This document shows, in pieces, positions 23,388-31,443 of a DNA stretch of 37,541 bases. Within the stretch, counting starts at the first letter, position 1. Each line of letters starts with the position of its first letter. The position numbers and the translations under genes are program-made. The notes beneath the pieces were generated by a model. It searched no databases, was not told the DNA's origin, and saw only the letters and a list, made by a program, of their open reading frames with translations. The stretch comes from JANLSE01 sp038214135 (GTDB lineage: Bacteria; Chloroflexota; Chloroflexia; Chloroflexales; Roseiflexaceae). The stretch is from positions 1 through 37,541 of the forward strand of contig JBBQSD010000054.1 in NCBI GenBank assembly GCA_038214135.1, written 5' to 3'.

Positions 23388-25553
23388 ATGAAGACACTGC
23401 GTACCCGCCTGCTGCCACTGTTGCTGTTCATCTTTGCGCTCGTTCCACGAACAACGACAGGGCGCTTTTTGACGATCGATGAAGCATATCACTGGTTTGA
23501 TCGCGTCGATGCGTTTATGACGGCGCTGCATCATCGTGACTATGCCGCTACCAATCTGATTGGCCATCCTGGAGTCACAACCATGTGGCTCGGTTCGATT
23601 GGGGCCTGGCTCGAACGGGCATTGATCGCCATGGGCGTGCTAACAGGCACTGATGCGGATCTGCACCGCGCCTTGGTGCGCCTGCCGATTGCGATTGTCA
23701 CCTCGCTGTGCCTTGTGATTGCGCTGCCATTGTTGCGCCGCCTGCTTGGGCCGCAGATTGCCTGGCTGGCAGTGCTGTTCTGGGCTGGTGAACCATTTAT
23801 TGTTGCCCATTCGCAATTGCTGCATCTTGATGCATTACTGACATCATTCATGATGATCAGCCTATTGGCATTACTTGTTGCTGTTACTTCTGGTGTGGTT
23901 GCTGAGCAGCCCGCTATTGAGAATTGTCTACGCCCCTCTCCCCGGCGTGGGAGAGGGGTTGGGGGTGAGGGGAAGCCCTGGATGATTGTGCTCAGCGCAC
24001 TGTTTAGTGGCCTAGCACTACTCACCAAATCGCCTGCGGTGTTTCTGATCCCAATGACGGGCCTGGTGCTGTTGGTTGGCAGTTGGCGTAATGGCCAGCG
24101 TTCGCTTGTTGGGGTTATTCGTGATGTGACGCCGATCATGGTGATCTGGCTTGTGATCGCGGTAGCCGTGTGGGTGTCGCTCTGGCCAGCCGCCTGGCTA
24201 AATCCGCTTGGTATGGCACGCGGCATGTTTTCACAGGCGCAGGCCGATGGTGGTTCGCCGCATGGATGGGGCAACTATTTCTGGGGGCAGGCGGTGAGCG
24301 ATCCCGGCCCGTTCTTCTACCCGGTGGCGATTCTTCTACGGCTAGCCCCTTGGACGCTGATTGGCCTGGTTGTGTTGGTTGGGTTGTTTGCCATGCATCT
24401 GCGGCAGGATGGTTGGGCCTGGTTCAGAAGATTGCTTGTCCAACCATCTGGCCTGGCGCTGCTGATTCTAAGCTGTTTTGTGCTGCTGTTTGGCTTGATG
24501 ATGAGCATCCCACCCAAGAAATTTGATCGCTATATATTGCCAATGATGCCAGCACTCGATATCCTGGCTGCTGCTGGTATTGTTCATGGGCTCAAGTTGT
24601 GGGCGGCTTGGCGAAGCAGAAACCATGCACCGCTCCAAACACACTCACCGCTGCTGCGCTTCCGCTCTCCTATTGAGAGCAGGGCCAGAGGTGAGGGAAT
24701 TAAATGGGTGCTTGTTGTTAGTGTCCTGGCAATCAATATCACATGGTTTCATCCATATGAATTAGCCTATTTTAACCCATTGGTTGGTGGCGCGCAGTTT
24801 GCAACCTGGGCTATTCCGGTGGGCTGGGGTGAGGGCTACGAACAGGTGGCCGCGTATGTTGCCAGCCAGCCAAATGGCGCAGATCGGCCAATTGCGGCAT
24901 TGTATGAACCGGCGTTGAACCCATTTGCGCCAGCTGGTGCAGCACCAATGGATTGGGCCTACCAGCCAGGGCGAGTTGATTATGCTGTCCTGTATATTGA
25001 TCAGATCCAGCGCGGCTTCAAACCCTGGCTTGTGACTGGCCTACTTGGCAAAGCTACGCCCGTCTATACCGTGAAGATCCATGGCATTGATTATGCCTAT
25101 GTGTACCAGATCGCGCAGCCGATTGCCCAACCGCGTGAGGCAACGTTTGGCGATACGATCCAGCTGCGTGGCTATGATCTCGATACCACGCAGATTCGTT
25201 CGGGCGGCTTCATTACGGTCACGCTTGAATGGGAGGGGCTTGGCACACCGCCAGCCGATTATGCGATGTTCGTGCATGTGTTGGCTGCCAATGGAACCAG
25301 GGTTGGGCAGGCCGATGTGCCACCTGGCGCGCCGCGCTGGCCGACAAGCCGCTGGGGCAGTGGGCGCTATATCACAACTATTCAACGCGTGCCGGTACAG
25401 CCCAACGCCCCACCAGGAATGTATCATATTGCCATTGGGCTGTACCAACCAACCAACTTCCAGCGATTGCCGCTGCATGCCCCAGCTGGTTCCCCCGACC
25501 CTGGAGCTGGCCCTGATGCACTTCAACTTGCGACGTTTGTGTTACAACCCTGA
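23388..25553 (+). CDS. PMT/ArnT-family (GT39/GT83-like) glycosyltransferase
   Basis: A 721-residue membrane glycosyltransferase. After the first helix comes the acidic loop TIDEAYHWFDRVDAF with the Asp-Glu pair of the GT-C class, then NLIGHPGVTTMWLGSIGAWL and about ten membrane helices up to residue ~460. The C-terminal ~145 residues form a soluble beta domain (TIQLRGYDLDTTQIRSGGF, VTLEWEGLG). Such enzymes use lipid-linked sugars outside the membrane. Two peptides are translated repeats: residues ~182-195 (RPSPRRGRGVGGEG) and ~419-437, both in loops. The start at 23388 directly follows repeat R4 and has no ribosome site, so translation may depend on the upstream gene or be leaderless. Confidence 0.8.
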   Translation: MKTLRTRLLPLLLFIFALVPRTTTGRFLTIDEAYHWFDRVDAFMTALHHRDYAATNLIGHPGVTTMWLGSIGAWLERALIAMGVLTGTDADLHRALVRLPIAIVTSLCLVIALPLLRRLLGPQIAWLAVLFWAGEPFIVAHSQLLHLDALLTSFMMISLLALLVAVTSGVVAEQPAIENCLRPSPRRGRGVGGEGKPWMIVLSALFSGLALLTKSPAVFLIPMTGLVLLVGSWRNGQRSLVGVIRDVTPIMVIWLVIAVAVWVSLWPAAWLNPLGMARGMFSQAQADGGSPHGWGNYFWGQAVSDPGPFFYPVAILLRLAPWTLIGLVVLVGLFAMHLRQDGWAWFRRLLVQPSGLALLILSCFVLLFGLMMSIPPKKFDRYILPMMPALDILAAAGIVHGLKLWAAWRSRNHAPLQTHSPLLRFRSPIESRARGEGIKWVLVVSVLAINITWFHPYELAYFNPLVGGAQFATWAIPVGWGEGYEQVAAYVASQPNGADRPIAALYEPALNPFAPAGAAPMDWAYQPGRVDYAVLYIDQIQRGFKPWLVTGLLGKATPVYTVKIHGIDYAYVYQIAQPIAQPREATFGDTIQLRGYDLDTTQIRSGGFITVTLEWEGLGTPPADYAMFVHVLAANGTRVGQADVPPGAPRWPTSRWGSGRYITTIQRVPVQPNAPPGMYHIAIGLYQPTNFQRLPLHAPAGSPDPGAGPDALQLATFVLQP
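23931..23972. repeat. hairpin repeat R6 inside a coding region
   Basis: A 10-bp stem CCCCTCTCCC / GGGAGAGGGG (23933-23942, 23949-23958) plus a TTGGGGGTGAGGGG tail. It is in frame and is translated as RPSPRRGRGVGGEG. Confidence 0.8.
24644..24697. repeat. degenerate hairpin repeat of the R6 type inside a coding region
   Basis: CTCACCGCTGCTGCGCTTCC at the left and AGGGCCAGAGGTGAGGG at the right, around CTCTCCTATTGAGAG. The ends are inverted; the unit is decayed but in frame. Confidence 0.6.
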
Positions 25554-25588
25554 GCAGGGGAAACGCTGAGAGGCACAATGGCTGGCTC

Positions 25589-26056
25589 TTACCCCAATGC
25601 TGCCAGCGCCCGCTCAACACTCTCTTCGGGTTTGACTTTGACAGCCGCTTCGATGATCATGCCATCCTCACCGATCACGAAATGGCTGCGCTCAATGCCA
25701 AGATACTTCTTGCCATACATCGATTTCTCGACCCACACACCATAGGCCAACGAAATCGCGTGATCTTCATCAACAAGTAGCGTGAACGGCAGATTGAACT
25801 TGGTTCTGAACTTGGCGTGCGATGTCTGGCCATCTGGGCTGACACCCAATACCACCGCATTCTTCTCCTCGATCACCGGAAATTGATCGCGAAACCCACA
25901 CGATTGGGTTGTACAGCCGGGTGTATCGTCCTTTGGGTAGAAGTAAAGGATGACCTTCTTGCCCCGGAAATCGGAGAGCTTGATGGTTGCACCACTATCG
26001 GTTGTTGCACGAAACTCGGGTGCCACATCACCCACGTTGATCATTGCGTCGCTCAT
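25589..26056 (-). CDS. bcp: thioredoxin-dependent peroxiredoxin (Bcp/PrxQ)
   Basis: A 155-residue peroxiredoxin of normal length. DDTPGCTTQSCGFRD carries the peroxidatic Cys48 and resolving Cys53, spaced as in Bcp (CxxxxC). Also typical are GVSPDGQTSHAKFRTKFNLP and ERSHFVIGEDGMI. It reduces hydrogen peroxide and organic peroxides using thioredoxin. The ATG at 26056 is preceded by AGGAG five bases away, better than the earlier in-frame start at 26083. The gene converges with the PMT-type gene, leaving 35 bases with no obvious terminator. Confidence 0.95.
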   Translation of the reverse strand: MSDAMINVGDVAPEFRATTDSGATIKLSDFRGKKVILYFYPKDDTPGCTTQSCGFRDQFPVIEEKNAVVLGVSPDGQTSHAKFRTKFNLPFTLLVDEDHAISLAYGVWVEKSMYGKKYLGIERSHFVIGEDGMIIEAAVKVKPEESVERALAALG

Positions 26057-26158
26057 GAGTACTCCTGATTGTCTCCTACACACTGTGTATCATGCTACGG
26101 GTTCAACTCGTACCTATTGGTAGCAGAATTGCACACCGTTCATGGTAGCACATGATGG

Positions 26159-26164
26159 TACAAT
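26159..26164 (+). promoter_or_regulatory. -10 box of trmD with a leaderless start
   Basis: TACAAT ends 6 bases before the trmD ATG at 26171. Transcription would begin at or next to the start codon. No Shine-Dalgarno sequence precedes the ATG, in accord with a leaderless mRNA. No good -35 box is visible. Confidence 0.4.
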
Positions 26165-26170
26165 AGCGGC

Positions 26171-26920
26171 ATGCATTTTGATATTCTGACGATCTTCCCC
26201 GACATGTTCACTGGCCCGCTGACCGAGAGCATCATCAAGCGGGCGGTTCAGGCCAGCCTGATTCGTATTGGCCTGCACCAGATCCGCGATTATGCTACGG
26301 ATAAGCATCACACCACCGATGACACACCATATGGCGGTGGCGCGGGTATGGTGATGAAGGCCGAACCATTAGCTGCTGCTATTCGGGCGGTTCTGAGTAT
26401 TGAGGAAGCGCAACAACAGTGTGTCATTCTGATGAGCCCGGCTGGCGAACCATTCACGCAGCGCATCGCTGAAGAGTTAGCGCACTATGATCGGCTGATT
26501 CTGGTATGCGGGCGCTATGAGGGTGTCGATGAGCGTATTCGTGAAACACTGGTGGATCGGGAACTCTCAATCGGTGATTATGTCTTAACTGGCGGGGAAC
26601 TTGCCGCAATGGTTGTACTTGATGCCGTCGCCAGGCTCGTACCAGGCGTGATCGATCAGGAATCGACAGCCGAGGAATCGCATGGTGAAGGGCTATTGGA
26701 ATACCCACACTACACCCGCCCAGCCGAATGGGAGGGCCGCAGCGTCCCGCTAGTGTTGCGGGGTGGCCATCATGGGCAGGTTGCGCTATGGCGGCGTCAG
26801 CAACGCCTCCAGCGTACCCTGGAGCGCCGACCAGATCTGCTTGCTAATGCCGATCTCACGCCCGCTGATCGAGTATACCTGCGATCGCTCGGCTGGTTTG
26901 GTAGCGACGACGCACGGTAG
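26171..26920 (+). CDS. trmD: tRNA (guanine37-N1)-methyltransferase
   Basis: A 249-residue TrmD. It starts HFDILTIFPDMFTGPLTESI, followed by DTPYGGGAGMVMKAEPL and the knotted SAM site LILVCGRYEGVDERIRETLV and IGDYVLTGGELAAMVVLDAV. The C-terminal tRNA-binding part includes HYTRPAEWEGRSVPLVLRGG. It methylates G37 of tRNAs to prevent frameshifting. Here it is not in the usual rpsP-rimM-trmD-rplS set; it is followed by a bactofilin-like gene 21 bases later. Confidence 0.97.
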   Translation: MHFDILTIFPDMFTGPLTESIIKRAVQASLIRIGLHQIRDYATDKHHTTDDTPYGGGAGMVMKAEPLAAAIRAVLSIEEAQQQCVILMSPAGEPFTQRIAEELAHYDRLILVCGRYEGVDERIRETLVDRELSIGDYVLTGGELAAMVVLDAVARLVPGVIDQESTAEESHGEGLLEYPHYTRPAEWEGRSVPLVLRGGHHGQVALWRRQQRLQRTLERRPDLLANADLTPADRVYLRSLGWFGSDDAR

Positions 26921-26941
26921 CGTACACAGAAGGGCGAATAG

Positions 26942-27505
26942 TTGCCGGAACAAGCGTTGTCTTATATAATTGTCGCGATCCTCATGGCTCTCGGGATCAT
27001 CAGCATTCTTATCGTGATTGGCTTGTCCGCAGGGCGATCACGCAAACGCTCCCCCATTCGCGACAGCAGAGGAGACACGATGTTCGGCAGTACAAAAAAG
27101 CCACAGGCTCCAGTTCCGACAACAATGATGAGTAGTAAGCCTGAAACGATCGTCGGTGTCAACACCAGCTTTGTCGGTACAATCAAGACTGATGGCCACA
27201 TCCGCATCGATGGTCGGGTCGAGGGTGATATCGAAATCCTTGGCAATTTGATTGTCGGTGAGACAGGCCAGGTCATTGCGACGATCAAAGCACAGAATGT
27301 ACACGTCTCCGGTGCGGTTAAGGGTGAAATCACCGCAGTCGAGCAACTCGAAATCTCACCAACCGGCAAAGTCTGGGGCGATATCGTCACAACAGCCTTG
27401 CATATTGAACCGGGTGGTCTATTCCGTGGCCAGAGCGCAATGTCGAGCAGTATCGACGAGCCGTTGCTGCTTGAAGCGCCACGCAATAACGGTCGCTCAG
27501 AATAA
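26942..27505 (+). CDS. bactofilin-like polymer-forming protein with N-terminal membrane anchor
   Basis: A 187-residue protein from a TTG start with AGAAGGG seven bases upstream. Residues 7-29 are one membrane helix followed by basic residues (GRSRKRSPIRDSR). Residues ~65-165 are a bactofilin beta-helix: VGVNTSFVGTIKTDGHIRID, GRVEGDIEILGNLIVGETG and repeated short hydrophobic rungs. Bactofilins polymerise into filaments for cell shape or polarity. Inside the frame an ATG at 27080 has AGAGGAG five bases before it and would give the canonical cytosolic form MFGSTKKPQ without anchor. Both forms may be made. An FtsB-like gene follows 15 bases later. Confidence 0.8.
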   Translation: MPEQALSYIIVAILMALGIISILIVIGLSAGRSRKRSPIRDSRGDTMFGSTKKPQAPVPTTMMSSKPETIVGVNTSFVGTIKTDGHIRIDGRVEGDIEILGNLIVGETGQVIATIKAQNVHVSGAVKGEITAVEQLEISPTGKVWGDIVTTALHIEPGGLFRGQSAMSSSIDEPLLLEAPRNNGRSE

Positions 27506-27520
27506 GCCGAAGGAGCTGGC

Positions 27521-27964
27521 ATGTCTCATCGCCGACAAACCCGCGCCAGTCTCACTCCAACTCTTCCGCCACGGATGCGTGTCGGTCAGTCGGGTGCTAT
27601 ATTGATCTCAGTTGGCTTGGTTGCAATATCGTGCTGGATGCTTGCTGGGCTGATTGGCCAGGTGCTTACCGGTGCGCAGATCGACCGCCAGCACAAGGAA
27701 CTGAAGGTCGATATCGCCCGTATCGAGCGCGAGAATGCCGATCTGAAACGGCAGCTCACCTATGCTGAGTCATCGGCATATGCCGAGCAGGTCGCCCGCG
27801 AACAGCTTGGTATGGCTCGCGAGGGCGATACCGTCATTCTGCCGACATTCCCCGATACAGCACCAGCAAGCGTGACGGCCACGGCAATTCCTCTGCCAAC
27901 GCCGATCATACAGTCGAATTGGCAGGGCTGGCAGGAAGCGTTATTTCCAAGTACCGGGCGTTAA
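27521..27964 (+). CDS. FtsB/DivIC-like septum formation initiator
   Basis: A 147-residue protein. A basic N-terminus is followed by one membrane helix (ILISVGLVAISCWMLAGLIG, about 27-46), then a coiled coil (LKVDIARIERENADLKRQLT), and the conserved AYAEQVAREQLGMAREGDTVIL near 87-108, a FtsB/DivIC hallmark. The C-terminal ~40 residues are Pro/Thr-rich. It would connect early and late divisome proteins at the membrane. GAAGGAG precedes the ATG. Its neighbour is the bactofilin-like gene, suggesting a small cell-shape and division unit. Confidence 0.8.
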   Translation: MSHRRQTRASLTPTLPPRMRVGQSGAILISVGLVAISCWMLAGLIGQVLTGAQIDRQHKELKVDIARIERENADLKRQLTYAESSAYAEQVAREQLGMAREGDTVILPTFPDTAPASVTATAIPLPTPIIQSNWQGWQEALFPSTGR

Positions 27965-27988
27965 AAGAACTCAATAATATAATAATCT

Positions 27989-28042
27989 GGCCGTAGAGAC
28001 GCAATTGGCCGTAGAGACGCAAAATCTTGCGTCTCTACGGCC
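27989..28042. repeat. repeat R2, duplicated arm with strong hairpin
   Basis: GGCCGTAGAGACGCAA occurs at 27989 and again at 28007. The second copy pairs perfectly with TTGCGTCTCTACGGCC (28027-28042) around an AATC loop, a 16-bp stem. It lies between converging genes and may end transcription in both directions. Confidence 0.8.
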
Positions 28043-28082
28043 TTCTGCATTACGAATTTTATTGTGCGATCAGTCTAGAACC

Positions 28083-29078
28083 CTACATTCGTGCGAGAAT
28101 CTCGGTCTTCTTGGTATCGAACTCAGCCTGTGTGATCAGCCCGGCATCAAGCATATCCTTCAGCTTCTTTAGGGTCTGCAGGGGGTCTTCGCGTTGTGCA
28201 GGAGCCGCTGCCTGGCCCTGTGCCGCTTGGCCAATCGTTTGGCCCATGAGTGCGCCGAGATTCAACCCAACACCCATGCCGACTCCCGCCCCAGCAAGAT
28301 TATCGCCGCCTGCACGAGCGGCATCCTGCAGCGCCTCGGCTGCTTTAAAGCGGGTAAAATCTGTCATCCCGCCCATGGCATTGACACCGCCAACCTGATC
28401 GAGGCGTTTCTCCAACTCCTCTGGAACGCTGATCGTGTTGATATAAAACCGAACCAGCTCAACACCCAGGTTCGCAAAATCGCCTTTGAGCGACTCGAGC
28501 GCCATAACGGAGAGTTCATCATATTCGGTGGCCAGATCAAGAACAGAAAGCTTGCGTTCACTCATACGCTGCGCGATCACATCGGCAACACGGGCAATGA
28601 TCGAGCTACGTAACTGCTCCTCAATATCCTGGACGAGCAAGCGGCCACGGGTTCCAATCACATTGGTGAGGAGGCGGCGTGGTTCGGAAACCTGGATAAT
28701 GAATGTTCCATAGGCCCGCAGCCGCACCATACCAAACTGTGCATCGCGCATGGGAATCGGCTGTGCCGTGCCCCACTTCAGATCGGTGTGCTGATGCAAA
28801 CTGACATAGAAGACATCGGCGCGAAATGGGCTGCGCCCGCCACTAAACACAGGCTTGATAAACTCGATTAGCAATGGAATATTATTGCTGGCTAGCGTAT
28901 GACGGCCAGGGATGAGCATATCGAGAAAGCGCCCATCGCGTGCGAAAAAGGCCAATTGCCCCTCACGCACAATACACTGTGATCCAAGTCGGAGTTCACC
29001 TGTCCCATCAGGTGGGACACGCGCAACCAGGGTATTACCAGTTGGATCAACAAACTCGACAAGATCAAGCAGCGCCAT
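28083..29078 (-). CDS. SPFH-domain protein with C-terminal SHOCT motif (YdjI-like)
   Basis: A 331-residue protein without a clear membrane helix. The SPFH region covers about 60-250 (YVSLHQHTDLKWGTAQPIP, VRLRAYGTFIIQVSEPRRLL, ANLGVELVRFYINTISVPEE). A Gly/Ala-rich stretch (GDNLAGAGVGMGVGLNLGAL) follows, and the end DPLQTLKKLKDMLDAGLITQ is a SHOCT motif. SPFH proteins form oligomeric membrane-associated scaffolds; YdjI in Bacillus is involved in envelope-stress responses. AAGGAG is placed eight bases before the ATG at 29078, so the 14 residues before it are discarded. It is 104 bases downstream of the UbiA gene on the same strand. Confidence 0.8.
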   Translation of the reverse strand: MALLDLVEFVDPTGNTLVARVPPDGTGELRLGSQCIVREGQLAFFARDGRFLDMLIPGRHTLASNNIPLLIEFIKPVFSGGRSPFRADVFYVSLHQHTDLKWGTAQPIPMRDAQFGMVRLRAYGTFIIQVSEPRRLLTNVIGTRGRLLVQDIEEQLRSSIIARVADVIAQRMSERKLSVLDLATEYDELSVMALESLKGDFANLGVELVRFYINTISVPEELEKRLDQVGGVNAMGGMTDFTRFKAAEALQDAARAGGDNLAGAGVGMGVGLNLGALMGQTIGQAAQGQAAAPAQREDPLQTLKKLKDMLDAGLITQAEFDTKKTEILARM

Positions 29079-29182
29079 GGAACGTCTCCTTCTATTACGA
29101 TGATATCGAGGTTCCGGCACAATCCGCCAAATACCTCGCTCTACTAGATGTACGTATTGGAGTGATCCAAGGTTGCGTTGCG

Positions 29183-30142
29183 TCAGGCATGACGAAAGAC
29201 AGCCAAGAGGATAAGCACAGTAATACCATACAGCCCAACCGATGCCGCTAATGAAACATCTTTCAGCAACAGTTCTTCCGGGCTGCCTCCGCCATTACGA
29301 TGATGGATGAGGTACAGATAGCGGAAGATCGCATAGATCACAAATGGCACGGTGATCATCATCACAGGATAGGGATCTTTGGGTAGGGTATCTGCCGAAT
29401 AGGTAAACAGCGTGTAGGCCATAATCGTTGCGGCAGTGACAATTGAGATCATCTGATCGAGCATGGGGATGGAGTAATCCTGCAGAATTTTCCGGTGGGT
29501 CGAGGCATCACCACCCAACAAGACTAACTCTGCACGACGCTTGCCAAGGCCCAAGAATAGCGCCAGCAGGCCCATACAGATCAACAGCCATGGCGTAATG
29601 CGGATGTCCAATGCAACCGCACCAGCAATAGCACGTAGTACAAATCCAGCGGCGATTGTAAAGATATCCACAATGACAATATTCTTCAGCCAGTAACTAT
29701 ATAAACCGCCTTGTACAACAATATAAATCAGCATGACCAGCATGAGATCGTAATCTGGAGGATTATTCAGGCTATCAAGCCAATAAGCACCACCTAACCC
29801 ACCGCCAATCAGTACAATCGCTGCAATGATCGCAACCGGCATACTCAGGCGGCCAGCTGCCAACGGGCGGTAGCGTTTCTTCGGATGCGCACGATCTTTT
29901 TCAATATCGACAAGATCATTCACAAGGTAGATTGCGCCAGAGCAGGCACAAAATATAATGAATGCACCAATGGACTTCAATATTGAGCCTGGTTGAAGCC
30001 ATAATCGGCCTTCGGAGAAAGCGATGGCTGCAAACACAAAGACATTTTTAACCCACTGCTGTGGACGCATGGACCGCAACAGCTCTATTGGTATATCACG
30101 AAGCCGAGGTTGTGCAATCCCAGTTGTATGTATTTGGGCCAT
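29183..30142 (-). CDS. UbiA-family prenyltransferase, decaprenyl-phosphate phosphoribosyltransferase-like
   Basis: A 319-residue protein with about nine membrane helices. The first conserved Asp motif is YLVNDLVDIEKDRAHPKKRY; the second loop is LFLGLGKRRAELVLLGGD. MRPQQWVKNVFVFAAIAFS at residues 25-43 is typical of the DPPR synthase branch (Rv3806c-like), which joins phosphoribose to a polyprenyl phosphate. It could supply a lipid-linked pentose for the PMT-type glycosyltransferase or for cell-wall glycans. GAGGAG lies just before the ATG. The substrate assignment is by similarity of motifs only. Confidence 0.85.
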   Translation of the reverse strand: MAQIHTTGIAQPRLRDIPIELLRSMRPQQWVKNVFVFAAIAFSEGRLWLQPGSILKSIGAFIIFCACSGAIYLVNDLVDIEKDRAHPKKRYRPLAAGRLSMPVAIIAAIVLIGGGLGGAYWLDSLNNPPDYDLMLVMLIYIVVQGGLYSYWLKNIVIVDIFTIAAGFVLRAIAGAVALDIRITPWLLICMGLLALFLGLGKRRAELVLLGGDASTHRKILQDYSIPMLDQMISIVTAATIMAYTLFTYSADTLPKDPYPVMMITVPFVIYAIFRYLYLIHHRNGGGSPEELLLKDVSLAASVGLYGITVLILLAVFRHA

Positions 30143-30216
30143 ATGCTCCTCATCTGATTCACTCTCTTCGTCATTCTAGCCCACCCGGCGCATGATCGTC
30201 AATCAGCAGAATTGTC

Positions 30217-30271
30217 ATATTCGCCTCGTTCTCAAATAGCACATTGTAATATTCGCTTAGTTCTCGAATAG
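30217..30271 (+). promoter_or_regulatory. two 23-bp direct repeats upstream of the receiver gene
   Basis: ATATTCGCCTCGTTCTCAAA(TAG) at 30217-30239 and ATATTCGCTTAGTTCTCGAA(TAG) at 30249-30271 match at 20 of 23 positions with a 32-base period, three helical turns. A TATAAA follows at 30286-30291. They may be binding sites for a regulator of the divergent UbiA and receiver genes. Confidence 0.5.
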
Positions 30272-30342
30272 AAATCTGCACATTATATAAATGAGATATC
30301 GAGTAGACTATTCGCAGAAGCCAATGTTCCAGGAGTATCGTC

Positions 30343-30729
30343 ATGCGTGTGGTTATCATCGAGGATAGTAGCGTGCAAGCTGCACGCCTACAAGCACACC
30401 TTCAGCAGTATGGCCTGCTTGTTGAAGTGATTGCCTCTGGTCGCCAAGCGCTCAAAACAGTCCGCGCTAACCCGCCAGATGTGGTGGTGCTCGATATTGA
30501 ATTACCAGATATGAATGGTTATGATATCTGTCGAACGCTCAAGGCCGATCCAGGCACCGCTCAGATACCAGTGGTGATGCTGACAATGCGTGATACGCAT
30601 CAGGATGCACTTGACGGCCTGATTTATGGTGCGGTAGACTATATCCCGAAGGATGCGTTTGCACCGATGAATCTGATTGTCTCGCTGCGCTCATTGGGCC
30701 TCCTGGAAAACAGCGATGTACGCGGATGA
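30343..30729 (+). CDS. stand-alone response regulator receiver protein
   Basis: A 128-residue CheY-like receiver: acidic pocket Glu7-Asp8, phosphoacceptor Asp51 in VVVLDIELPDMNGYD, Thr81 in VVMLTMRDTH and Lys103 in YIPKDAF. No output domain is attached, so it acts by protein interaction. There is no histidine kinase in the window. CCAGGAG lies about ten bases before the ATG. Its end overlaps rdgB by four bases (ATGA). Confidence 0.93.
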   Translation: MRVVIIEDSSVQAARLQAHLQQYGLLVEVIASGRQALKTVRANPPDVVVLDIELPDMNGYDICRTLKADPGTAQIPVVMLTMRDTHQDALDGLIYGAVDYIPKDAFAPMNLIVSLRSLGLLENSDVRG

Positions 30730-31349
30730 AAGAAGCGATGACTGAACTGCTTATTGCAACAACCAACCAGGGAAAGCTGCGTGAGTATAGTGCTATCCTG
30801 GAAACCCTACCGCTGACTCTGCGCTCACTTGCGGATGTCGCCATTGCGGACGATGTTGAGGAAACCGGGGCGACCTTTGCCGAGAATGCACAACTCAAGG
30901 CACTTTATTATGCTGCTCAGGCTGGCCTTCCAGCACTTGCCGACGACTCGGGATTGGAAGTCGCGGCACTCGATGGCGCGCCAGGAGTGTATTCGGCGCG
31001 CTTTGCAGGCCATGGTGCCAGCGATGCGGATCGGATCGCGCTCCTGCTCCAGAAACTCGATGGTGTGCCATTTCATGCCCGCCTGGCCCGTTTTGTCTGC
31101 ACGATTGCAATTGCCCTACCCGATGGAACCTGTGAAATTGTCGAGGGAATCCTGCCTGGTGTGATCGAAAACGCACCGCGTGGCAGCAATGGCTTCGGCT
31201 ATGATCCGATTTTTTATGTACTAGATGAGGATCGCACCCTGGCCGAAATACCAACCGAGCGCAAAAACGCTATCAGCCATCGTGCGCGTGCCGCACAAGC
31301 AGCCAGGGATGTCCTGGCACGCTGGGTTGCCGAGGGGCGGATTTCATAG
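30726..31349 (+). CDS. rdgB: RdgB/HAM1-type XTP/dITP diphosphatase
   Basis: A 207-residue protein with the family's full set: LLIATTNQGKLREYSAIL, ETGATFAENAQLKA, LADDSGLEVAALDGAPGVYS, GSNGFGYDPIFYV and KNAISHRARAA. It hydrolyses non-canonical purine nucleoside triphosphates (ITP, XTP, dITP) to monophosphates. The ATG at 30726 overlaps the receiver stop; an in-frame ATG at 30741 would give the more usual N-terminus MTELLIATTNQ. Co-expression with the receiver gene is likely. Confidence 0.95.
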   Translation: MKEAMTELLIATTNQGKLREYSAILETLPLTLRSLADVAIADDVEETGATFAENAQLKALYYAAQAGLPALADDSGLEVAALDGAPGVYSARFAGHGASDADRIALLLQKLDGVPFHARLARFVCTIAIALPDGTCEIVEGILPGVIENAPRGSNGFGYDPIFYVLDEDRTLAEIPTERKNAISHRARAAQAARDVLARWVAEGRIS

Positions 31350-31352
31350 GAC

Positions 31353-31440
31353 GAGGAGTCAGGAGTCAGGAGTCAGAATACCAGCCCAAGAACCGAGAGC
31401 GAAGGAACAAGCGAACAAGAATCGGCGTAATCTTTGTTCC
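31353..31440. repeat. repeat R4, copy 2
   Basis: Three AGGAGTC units, then CAGAATACCAGCCCAAGAAC and GAACAAGCGAACAAGAATCG. It matches the reverse complement of the right half of the element at 23227-23379. It fills the gap between the converging rdgB and MscS genes. Confidence 0.75.
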
Positions 31441-31443
31441 ATT

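Noticed and set aside
23540..24274. 244-residue open frame on the minus strand inside the PMT-type gene
   Set aside because: Shadow of the glycosyltransferase; Ser/Thr/Pro-rich and without recognisable motifs.
27989..28042. Small RNA gene from the strong hairpin
   Set aside because: The unit is a member of a dispersed repeat family and no promoter was seen.
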